Positions 26,494-35,600 of a DNA stretch of 64,000 nt are shown piece after piece. Within the stretch, counting starts at the first letter, position 1; every line of letters begins with the position of its first letter. The stretch comes from Nakazawaea peltata (lineage: Eukaryota; Ascomycota; Pichiomycetes; Alaninales; Pachysolenaceae): NCBI GenBank assembly GCA_001599355.1, contig BCGQ01000003.1:560468-624467 (forward strand), in the 5' to 3' direction. The position numbers and the translations under genes are program-made. The notes beneath the pieces were generated by a model. It did not search any database and had not been told where the DNA came from. It saw only the letters and a list, made by a program, of their open reading frames with translations.

Positions 26494-27901
26494 TCGTAAA
26501 GGTAATAAATCTCTCAAAGTATCCAAACGAGTATTCTCTTTATTAATTGCTCCCTCCCTAGGATCAGCAGAGGATATTGCTTCTTTATATTTGATTCCTG
26601 CATGAAGAGCAGAAAAAAAGCAGATGATGTTTGTAGGTGAAGAACAGGTGTGCGCTATGAAATAAATTACTTGCCAAGAGTTAGGAAGGAAATGATATTG
26701 CTGTGGATCAACTTGAAAGATTGGGCGGGCGGTGTTCTGAGAAAAAAATATGTACGGCACATGCTATTGTTACGATAACTTAAAATCTTTAGTTAGAAGA
26801 GAGGGAACTGAGTGGTGACAGTGACAGCACTGTGTGTCACCAGTGTCACTGTCTAAGGAGAGGAGGGGCGAAAAATAGATGATTTGTCTGCGTGCGTACA
26901 CAAAGGGAAAAAGAGATTTACAAATGACATGCGTTGAATGGGATCGATCATGTGGCTGTAGACAGATAAAATTAGGAGGGAGATAGAAGCAGGAAGGAAT
27001 GCAGTTTGCGAGTGTTGTTTTTGAGAGTCAAATGGACGTGACTAAGCCCCGGAGACAGTTCTCCAAATTGGATGCATCTTCTCGCTTATTTTCTGGTTAA
27101 TCATTCCCCGACCCCACCGGGCGCTGCTCTGTGGACTATTTTTCCCAAGGATTAACGGAAACTTAAAAAAAATACCAAGACTTTTGGTGATTTCAGTGGG
27201 TTTTGGCCACCCTTAGGGGCCGCAGCTGATAAAATGGTTGAGCGATGAGGCTGAGTAGACAGTGCCCGGAAGCATTATTGTGTCCAGATTATAGAGAACT
27301 TAAAATGGTTACGGTTCAGTCAGACGTAGTGCCAATATTTTTACTATCTAATTGTTTTTTGTAAATTCTTGGTCTTTTATCAAGAGATTCTCATGAGATC
27401 TTTGCGGTTGAATGAGAATTAATTCTTCACAAGGCTTTTCATTGATTTTCATATTTCTACACTGATCTTCACTGATCTCTCCAATGACATGCCGACTGAC
27501 CCTCGACTGTTCTCTTCATTTTTCTCCTCATCTATCTCTGCACTATCCCCCACATCTCCTGCCCCAAAAGAAACAGCTCATCCTCAGCAGTTTACTAAAA
27601 CAGCAATTTCCCAAAGGTAGTTCACAATTTATCAATTCTCCATCTTATCGGTGATTATGCACTAGCGATGAGTCTCAGAATTTTCTAGTCCATTTGATTG
27701 GGGATGGGAAAAAAAAGGGGTCGAAACAAAGATATTTCATTTGCTATTGAACTATAAACGTTATGTACTGTTCCTATGTATGTTCCGAGGCCTTTAAGTT
27801 TTTCATTTCGAATGAAAAATGAAACCTAACACTTGGTTATCTATTAGATCTTTTGTACTATTGGTAAATAACCTATATAATATTCGATAATTGAGTCAAG
27901 G
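26494..27901. promoter_or_regulatory. 1.4-kb divergent region between the USP gene and protein C
   Basis: No gene is supported. It holds nested inverted repeats at 26814-26853 and TGACTAAGC at 27039-27047. The region also covers the doubtful N-terminal extension of the USP gene (26494-26760). Control signals for both divergent genes must lie here. Confidence 0.55.
26814..26853. repeat. Nested inverted repeats (GACAGTGACA / TGTCACTGTC)
   Basis: GACAGTGACA at 26817-26826 is the perfect reverse complement of TGTCACTGTC at 26844-26853. A second pair, GGTGACA at 26814 and TGTCACC at 26835, overlaps it. The DNA could form alternative hairpins or bind a dimeric factor. Confidence 0.75.
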
Positions 27902-28589
27902 ATGTCACAAATTACTCAAATCTTCAAGAATCGTCCATTGTAAGTAGCTTGGAGAGACCACTAACTCGAGCTTTTATACTAACTATTGTAGGTTGAAAGC
28001 AATGGTTGCTTTGGGCGCTTGTTGTGCACCATTATATCTGTCTTCATTGAGCATTGGACCTTCTTATGGTAAGTTGATCGACCAGAAATTGAGAGAGGAG
28101 CAAGAGCTTTTGAAGAGGGAGAATGCTTATGATCCACAAAATTGGAGAGTGAAGTTTTTGGGAAATTGGAAAGAGCATCATCTGGGTGTTTATGATGAGG
28201 CTCTGCAAGAGCGTTTCCTGCAACAGACAGCTAAATCATCTGGAGAGACGGTGAATGGGTTCAAGTTTTCACTGGGTGAATCGGGGGAATCGGGGGAATC
28301 GGAGGGAGAACTGCTGAGTGAAACTGAGTCACTGAGCGAGGGAGAATCACTGAGTGAAACTGCTGCTCCGGCCGAAGAAAGTGCTCCAACTGAAGAAACA
28401 ACTCCAGCCGAAGGATCTGCTCCGGCTGAAGAATCGGCTCCTGCTGAAAACAGCTCAACTGAGGCTGCGCCAGCTGAAGAAAAGCCTACCGAGGAAACAT
28501 CTGCCAAACCTGCTCCTGAAGCTGCTTCTGAAGCTACTGAGGCTCCAGAAGCTACTGAGGCTCCAGAATCTACTGAAGAAACTTCCTGA
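27902..28589 (+). CDS. Small membrane protein C with acidic Ala/Glu/Pro tail (spliced)
   Basis: Two exons, 27902-27939 and 27992-28589, give 211 residues. The N-terminus has one hydrophobic segment (about 16-34) with the P-x9-P-S-Y pattern of proteins A and B, then D-Q-K-L-R-E-E-Q-E-L-L and an N-W-R-V-K-F-L-G-N-W stretch. From about residue 110 the protein is a low-complexity tail of Ser, Glu, Ala, Pro and Thr, with repeats of the form A-P-A-E-E. Most CTG codons of the tail fall where Ala fits the repeat (E-S-x-S-E). A mitochondrial inner-membrane place is plausible by architecture only. I do not recognise the family. Confidence 0.8.
27940..27991 (+). other. Intron of the protein C gene (52 nt)
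   Basis: Donor GTAAGT at 27940, branch point TACTAAC at 27977-27983, acceptor TAG ending at 27991. The first exon has 38 nt. Splicing gives N-R-P-L-L-K-A-M across the junction. Confidence 0.9.
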
Positions 28590-28641
28590 TCTCCACATAA
28601 AATCTAAATAATCAATTCTATTTTATTGTATCGTTATATAA

Positions 28642-30450
28642 CTACTCCAATTGACTCTCCAAGTTCAATATGTACTCATAATAGAAAGCAATTGTCTGTA
28701 AGAAGGACCCGACATCGGCCTTTTCGTCAACTGAATGAGCATGACTGTCATAGACTTCCAATGAAGGAGGGAAGAATCTGAAAATATGGTCAGTCAATGC
28801 CCAATAAGATTTGGTATCAGTGTTTCCGGAAGGAAGAGCAGGAGTACAAATCAAGCTCTCACAGGTACCGTTTGGACCGAATTTTTCAGGATAAAACTTG
28901 TCCTCATACAAATGTCTCAAAGTTCCAGCTAAATTGTTCCAAATATCATCGTTCAATGGCGTAACAGGCAGAGTTTGTAACGGATCTTTATAGGTGAAGT
29001 TGAAGTAGCCCTTGTCGGTTGGTTCTACGATGACTTTTCCCTCAATTACCAATCCCAAATTGTGTTTAGAGGCAATTTTCAAGATATTTGTTTGAAGTTT
29101 ATCACTGGTTTCTTGAACACTACTTTCAACACTGATTCTGTTGTTAACTAAGATGGAAACATGTTCAGGCAAGGCATTGGATTTGACTCCACCGCTGATA
29201 ATGTCAATCAGTTGAGAAGTGGTGATCATATATTTCATATATGGGCTATCTTGGAGCATCCACTCGACTACATTTTGGTTCAGGTCCATATCAATGCCAC
29301 TACGGAAGATATTAGATCTCAATTCTGGAGACATGTCGGAAGAATGTTCGGCAAGACATTGTAATTTGCCCATAACTGGATTTCTGTTTGATAACAGAGG
29401 AGAATATGGAGTCTTCTCGATCTCATTGATCAATTCTGACATAATACCAATACTGGTATGGTCTGGAGGGACACTAGAATGTCCTCCTGGAGTAAATAAT
29501 TCAATAATAGCATCCAAATATCCCTTCTCACCAGTATCAATACCAAGGAACATGTTACCACCTTCTTCGGAGATTCCAGAACCACCTTCATCAATGATAT
29601 GGAAGACGGAATTCTCACCGTATCTGTTCAAAATCTCATCAGCTAATAACTTCAGTGATCTACCAATAGCTTCCTCATCAGCACCGAATGACAAGAGGAT
29701 GGTTCTCTTTGGTTGGAAATCCTCCGAAAGCAATAACTCAGTGACCTCGAATAAAGCTGTCAATAACAACTTACAGTCAAGAACACCACGACCCCAAACA
29801 AATTTACCATCGTATTCACCCGAGAATGGAGAGTAAGTCCAATCCTTAATGGTTTCCTTCTGAACGGGAACGACATCTTGATGCAGCATAAGAACCAACG
29901 GCTCCAAAGTTTCATCAGATCCCTTCCAAGTATAAAGCAAACCGGAGTAGACTTTAGTCAACTCCAATTTGGAATGGACCAACGGGAACAGCTCTTCCAA
30001 ATACTCATGTAATTTGATGAAATGATCCCACAGATGAGGATTCTCATCGATGTTACCCCACTCATCATACACTTCGGTGGGTCTTTGAACAATCCCACTC
30101 CAATGAGCAACGGATTGGTTCCTGTAAGTCTCGTCCTTCAAAATCTTATCAATAAGATCTTCAGAATACAATTTATTTGAAGGGAAAATCTTCTCCGGGA
30201 TTGGACAAAGAGAGTCAGGAGCACCATCCAGCAATGGGTTCAAACCGTGGGCTTTGACAGCGTGGGCCCTGTCACCGTGGGCTCCGTTACCGTGGGCCTT
30301 GATAGCGTGGGACCCCTTAGCGTGGGGACAACCGGCCAAGATATCCCACGAGCCAAATGAGAACCCAATTGAGCTCAAAATCACCAAAAGAATGGCCGGA
30401 GCTAAGATGAATGGAATCTTCGACTTCGATTTACCTGTTTTCTCGTTCAT
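28642..30450 (-). CDS. CPS1: Vacuolar carboxypeptidase S (Cps1), M20 metallopeptidase
   Basis: Cps1 cleaves C-terminal residues from peptides in the vacuole. It is made as a type II membrane precursor sorted through multivesicular bodies. From the ATG at 30450 the product has 602 residues: a basic cytosolic tail, a signal-anchor at about 14-34, then the lumenal domain. Metal-site motifs are L-M-L-H-Q-D-V-V-P-V, W-G-R-G-V-L-D-C-K and G-A-D-E-E-A-I-G; the fold ends with a C-terminal H-A-H-S-V-D-E. The frame is open seven codons further upstream but without an ATG. The stem after the anchor holds a five-residue His/Ala/Gly repeat encoded by a 15-bp tandem repeat. Confidence 0.95.
   Translation of the reverse strand: MNEKTGKSKSKIPFILAPAILLVILSSIGFSFGSWDILAGCPHAKGSHAIKAHGNGAHGDRAHAVKAHGLNPLLDGAPDSLCPIPEKIFPSNKLYSEDLIDKILKDETYRNQSVAHWSGIVQRPTEVYDEWGNIDENPHLWDHFIKLHEYLEELFPLVHSKLELTKVYSGLLYTWKGSDETLEPLVLMLHQDVVPVQKETIKDWTYSPFSGEYDGKFVWGRGVLDCKLLLTALFEVTELLLSEDFQPKRTILLSFGADEEAIGRSLKLLADEILNRYGENSVFHIIDEGGSGISEEGGNMFLGIDTGEKGYLDAIIELFTPGGHSSVPPDHTSIGIMSELINEIEKTPYSPLLSNRNPVMGKLQCLAEHSSDMSPELRSNIFRSGIDMDLNQNVVEWMLQDSPYMKYMITTSQLIDIISGGVKSNALPEHVSILVNNRISVESSVQETSDKLQTNILKIASKHNLGLVIEGKVIVEPTDKGYFNFTYKDPLQTLPVTPLNDDIWNNLAGTLRHLYEDKFYPEKFGPNGTCESLICTPALPSGNTDTKSYWALTDHIFRFFPPSLEVYDSHAHSVDEKADVGSFLQTIAFYYEYILNLESQLE
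30245..30330. repeat. 15-bp tandem repeat inside CPS1
   Basis: Five full copies and one partial copy of a 15-bp unit (plus-strand form starting (C/G)CGTGGG) keep the frame. They encode an A-H-x-x-x repeat in the stem just after the membrane anchor of Cps1. Confidence 0.85.
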
Positions 30451-30757
30451 CCTCAATGCAACCAACCCCAATATTTAACAGCGGCTAGCCTTTAATTTCT
30501 AAACTGGCTTTAATTAGCGCTTGCTTGACTATTTATAGTTTGAGTGCGCGGCCGTGGGGTTTTGAGCCGCACGGGTTTCCTAAATAGGAAATTTGATAAG
30601 CTGATAACGACTTTATGTGGGGAGGTGATGCCTACGGTTCTACAACAGTTTAGTATATATAATTTTAGTCATATATTCAAAGTAATCGTCACGATAAATA
30701 TTATTTGTAGAAGATCTAGCTGCTCCAAAATCAAATTAACTCCGCACATCTTGTAAT

Positions 30758-32611
30758 TTAAGAAGATTCGATACCAGTCAACCATCCAGTAGATCTTTGG
30801 ACGGCTCTCTCCCACAAGGTCCAGTTCTTTCTTCTCTCATCATCACCCATAGTAGCACGGAAAGTGTTGTTGACTGGGACACTGTCCTTAGAAGTCAACA
30901 ATTCGTTACCCTTGGAGATTTCAGCAACGGCATCGGTCAAAGAAGACCAAACACCAGAGTGCAAACCAGCAGCGATAGCAGCACCCAAAGCGGTACATTC
31001 GGCGTTTGGAGATCTCTTGACGGTGACACATGGACCCAAGATATCAGATTGGATTTGCATAACCTCGTCAGACTTGGACATACCACCATCGACGGCCAAA
31101 ACGTCCAATGGAGCAGTACCATCCAGCTTGGAGGACTCATCAAGGAAGTCGGCAGAAGCACCGGCATCGTTGATCATAGCCTTTAAGATAGCTCTGGTTT
31201 GGAAACAAACACCTTCCAAAGCAGCTCTAGCAATATGAGAAGCAGAAGTGTATTGAGTCAAACCCAAGATGGTACCTCTGGAGTCAGAGTCCCAGTATGG
31301 AGCGAACAAACCACTGAAAGCTGGGACGAAAACGACACCACCAGAGTTCTTAACCATGGAGGCCAAAGGTCCGACATCTTGCAGCTTGGAGATCAATCTC
31401 AAGTTGTCTCTCAACCATTGGACAACGGAACCGGCAACGGCAATAGAACCTTCCAAAGCATATTGTGGTTGGGAAGCAAACTCACCGTCAACACTCTCGT
31501 CCAAGTTAGGGAACCAGTAACCGAAGGTGGTCAAAGCACCGTTCTTGGAGATCAACTTGTTCTCACCAGTGTTGTATAACAAGAAGGCACCGGTACCGTA
31601 AGTACACTTGGCAGAACCCTTCTTAACGGCCAATTGACCAACAAGAGAGGCAGATTGGTCACCAAGACAACCACAAACTGGCAATCCCTCGACAGTTTGC
31701 AAAACCTCAAGAGCCTCCTTGGTCAAACCACTCTCGGTGTAACCAATCAGGGCCAAGTCTGGAATAGAGAACTCACCATACTTCTCAGAAGATGAGACAA
31801 TCTTTGGCAATTGAACCTTCTTCTTGTCGACACCCCAGAATTCCAATAACTCGTCATCGTAATCCTTGGTCTCCAAGTTCATGAAGGCAGTTCTAGCAGC
31901 GTTGGTGACATCAGAAACGAAAGCCTTCTCCTTGGTCAAGTTGTAAATCAACCAAGTGTCAACGGTACCGAACATCAAGTCACCATCACCGTTGTTATAA
32001 GCGTCAGCGACAGCTGGAACATTCTCCAACATCCAGATGAATTTGGTGGCAGAGAAGTAGGTGGAAACTGGAGTACCACTCTTTTGTCTCATAGCCTCCA
32101 ATTTCTCCTTGGAGTTCTCGTTGTTGATTCTGGTAACAATGGCACCGTTTCTGGTATCGTTCCATACAATACCGTTGTACAAAGCCTTACCAGTCTTCTT
32201 GGACCATACAATGGTGGTCTCTCTCATATTGGCAACACCGACAGCGTTAACCTTGTAAGGAACCTCACGGGACTCGTTGGTGGTCTTCAAAGAAGCCAAA
32301 CAAGCAGCGAAACATTGGACAGCGTTGGCCAAAATACTCTCAACACGACATTCAACCCAACCGGCTTGTGGGAACAGTAAAGTTGGCTTCAGGGTAGACT
32401 CCAAAACCAAGTCGGCAGTCTCAGTAATAGCAATACCCTCGTTAGAGATGATTTGCTCACTGGAGTCTCTTCTGCTTCCTACTTGGGCAGAAGTAGAATA
32501 TTCGATTTGGTGCTTGGCGACTTCTTGACCAAGCTTGTTGAAGAGAATGACTCTGGTGGAGGTGGTACCAATGTCGATGGTAGCAACCAAAGGCTCAAAG
32601 GATGTAGACAT
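30758..32611 (-). CDS. GUT1: Glycerol kinase (Gut1)
   Basis: Gut1 phosphorylates glycerol to glycerol-3-phosphate in the cytosol, the first step of glycerol catabolism. The 617-residue FGGY kinase starts with the ATP phosphate loop D-I-G-T-T-S-T-R-V-I-L-F-N. It has A-N-M-R-E-T-T-I-V-W and W-N-D-T-R in the glycerol site and C-T-Y-G-T-G-A-F-L-L as part of the FGGY signature. The adenosine loop is V-D-G-G-M-S-K-S-D-E. Codon use is strongly biased (TTG for Leu, AGA for Arg, few rare codons), as in highly expressed yeast genes. It diverges from a glycerol channel gene across about 5 kb of gene-free DNA. Confidence 0.97.
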   Translation of the reverse strand: MSTSFEPLVATIDIGTTSTRVILFNKLGQEVAKHQIEYSTSAQVGSRRDSSEQIISNEGIAITETADLVLESTLKPTLLFPQAGWVECRVESILANAVQCFAACLASLKTTNESREVPYKVNAVGVANMRETTIVWSKKTGKALYNGIVWNDTRNGAIVTRINNENSKEKLEAMRQKSGTPVSTYFSATKFIWMLENVPAVADAYNNGDGDLMFGTVDTWLIYNLTKEKAFVSDVTNAARTAFMNLETKDYDDELLEFWGVDKKKVQLPKIVSSSEKYGEFSIPDLALIGYTESGLTKEALEVLQTVEGLPVCGCLGDQSASLVGQLAVKKGSAKCTYGTGAFLLYNTGENKLISKNGALTTFGYWFPNLDESVDGEFASQPQYALEGSIAVAGSVVQWLRDNLRLISKLQDVGPLASMVKNSGGVVFVPAFSGLFAPYWDSDSRGTILGLTQYTSASHIARAALEGVCFQTRAILKAMINDAGASADFLDESSKLDGTAPLDVLAVDGGMSKSDEVMQIQSDILGPCVTVKRSPNAECTALGAAIAAGLHSGVWSSLTDAVAEISKGNELLTSKDSVPVNNTFRATMGDDERRKNWTLWERAVQRSTGWLTGIESS

Positions 32612-35600
32612 TATAAAGTATGATTAATGATACAGTATTAGATAACCTATATGACTCCAAGTTAGGGGGATATTGGGGGGAATTTATATTTTTTCCATAA
32701 AAGAAAATTTATCAGCGAGGTAGATTTCGGTTGGAGATTGGGTGGATTAATTTTGCGATTTTTCTGGGGAAGAAAAATTCTATCTGTGAGCCCGGTGGTT
32801 TTTTCTTATTGTTCTCCATGTTTGGTGCATGTATTCTGGGATTTGGGAGGGGGTAGTGTGCGTTTTGTTCTGGTGTTCTTAAAAAAAAGAAAGGAATTAG
32901 GGTGGGAAAAAAAAGAAATCTGTCCCGGTTAATGATTCGATATTAAAAAGTTTAATCCCCCTCTCCCTTTTTCCCAGAGTGTTCTGGTAGGGGAGATATG
33001 GGAACAGTTATGTGGTTGGATGCATTTGTGGATTCAACTGTACTTCTTTAAGGCTTACAGGTCATTGAAATCCAGATCTTCACATGTCGTTTCGGCGCTT
33101 AAATTGCTTGGGGTACTCCAAAATGTCGTTCGCAATACAAAAGAAAAATAACCAACTCGCATTATTTTGTTTTTGGAAAACTCCTTATTTCAGCTTAACG
33201 ACTCTGTGGGTTTTTCTGGGGCCCCGCACACACTGAGAAGACCTGAGGGTCTCAAGCATCGTAGGAAAAAATAGAAACAAAGGAAAAAAAACTTGAAAGA
33301 TTGCACAATCTTTAAGCAATAGGGGCCATGCTTTTCTCGATTCCCAGACTGTGTGCTTTACATTATCTACTGCAGTTATACCATCTGAGGGGTGTGTTGT
33401 TGTTATTGTCAGAAATAAAGATAATTACCTTACTGTATAGCCCCCTCACTCCCGCCTTCAGTTTCTCATCGGAATCATTTTTAGGTTTTATTTCGGCTCG
33501 TCGCCCTTAGCTACAAAGCTTCTCTCCGCAACGTCTTATTTTATTCCTTTCTGAATTTTGGTCACTACTTTCTTATTCAAAAGAAAGGAAAAATATGTTC
33601 CGAACATCTATGTACTCCGATAATTTTTTTTGCCCCACAATGCTCTCTTCTTATGCCTTTCGGAATAATTTTTATATTGCGCGCGTATTCAATTGGACGG
33701 GGCCGGATCATCGAGTTATTCAAGTTTTTGTTCCGAATCCACTCTTCGCCGCTCACCGAGCTGAAAACTTATTCCAGCCACGAAAATTCTTAGGACCCTA
33801 TCCGATACAGAAGAAGGCTAATACTTTAAATCATTTACTTTTCTATCTTTTTATCCCTAAAACACTGACAACATTTAATATCATTAATTCACTTATAGGC
33901 TGTGCCTCTGCTCTTGCTATTGCTATTAGCTCATCTCACACAATAGATGTCAAACAGCAACAGCAACAATTTCTGATATCTTGCTTTATTTTGCTGACGC
34001 CTTGATATTACGCTCAGTTCTTAATTAAAAAAATTCTTTCCTTTTACAGTAAGTGTGCTATATATTGTTTCGTACACTACTTTTTCCAAGAGTATCCCCT
34101 ATTTTGAAAAGTAACAGAGAGATCTTTAGTAATCATGAATTGCATTATCAAAATTGATCAACTTAAACCGAGACACAGGATAATTGCTTGAACCCTGTAT
34201 TGTTCGCTTTTGATTCTTTCTTGGTTTTTCATGTACCAAGAGATTGTAATTCCCCCGAAAACTGAACACTCAGGATCAAGATCTTGAACCCCATCAGAAC
34301 ATATTGGAAACCATGATCAAGTGGGGATCATTAATTTGAAGATAATGGTCAGTTCATTACATTACCGTTTAATCCCACATTATCTCTCTCCTCTTTGTTC
34401 CCCACTTATTCCCCTCCTATTGCCGGGTACAAAATATTAATCTTGATCTATTAACACAAACCAGCTAATTGCATCTTCAAACCTTTTGATCCGCAAGTTT
34501 AGATGTGACCTCCACCAGATGAACCCACCCAAAGTCTCAAGTGGGTTACTGAAGATTCCCCGAGAGTTTCGGAATTTTGTTAGTCACTCCTTTTTATCAC
34601 AATTGTTCGGAAGAGACTATCAATTGATTAATAATCCGTGATCTTATTTTACGGAGGATCTACAAATCGTGAAGACACTGCTCTACACCTCAGATCTCGG
34701 CGTGACCGGAGTTTTGTTGGGAAATTTACATTTCAATTCAATATCATTCCCCACAATTTTAAGGCAATTCACCCATTAGTCCGCTATGGCAAAAGCAGCC
34801 AATCGATTCTGAAAGTAACTGGGTGATATCTTAAAGAGGGGCTTTCACGGTTTACACGATCTTGCCAAGAATGAAAACATCCGGGGTAATTGTTTGTCTA
34901 TTTAGTCAATCCTGTAGCAACTCTTATCTTTTTGGGAACCATATACAAATTTAGTAAAAGAGTTTTCGGGGTCCAAATAGGAATTTTTCGCATGAGTTCC
35001 GAAATGAGATCCGGAACCTATATTCAGAAACAAACTTTTTGGGAACAGGCCAAGCAATAGAAGACCACTACTATAATGAGTTGTTCGCGTAAGACGACTT
35101 TCGGAACTAGGGATCCCAAGTTGAGTGTGAGAACATTGATTCTGAAAGTAATTTATAAATGTATGATGACGAAAAAGGAGGGGTTTATTCGATAAAGATT
35201 CACGAAATAGGCCACGACAACAAACAAGGCAGCCAGGAAGATTTACACGAGAGTTGGTTTCTATAGAAACTGCTTCACGCTTTACGATAAGCGATTTTCT
35301 TGAAGCTAAATTGACCTCAAAATTTAAGCAAAAGTAACCAGGACTGTAGATAAAAGAGATCCTACTAAATCATCTACACTACTCATCAGTCTGGTCCTAT
35401 TATATTGAATTCCAGAGCGATGATGTATCGCAAGACTGGAAAAAACTCGAAAGGCTTGAGCTGATGAATCAAAGAACACTAATACAAGGGACACACTGTT
35501 CCGTAGGATCTGAGTGTTTCCAGGTCTCGGAACAACAGGACAAAAGCTACAATCGGAATCGAGAAGTTCTGAACATAAATTAGTTCCGACAAAGCGAATT

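Noticed and set aside
33595-34005. A 136-codon open frame in the GUT1-channel spacer
   Set aside because: No recognisable family, uneven composition and no codon bias like its neighbours; it looks like a chance frame in AT-rich DNA.
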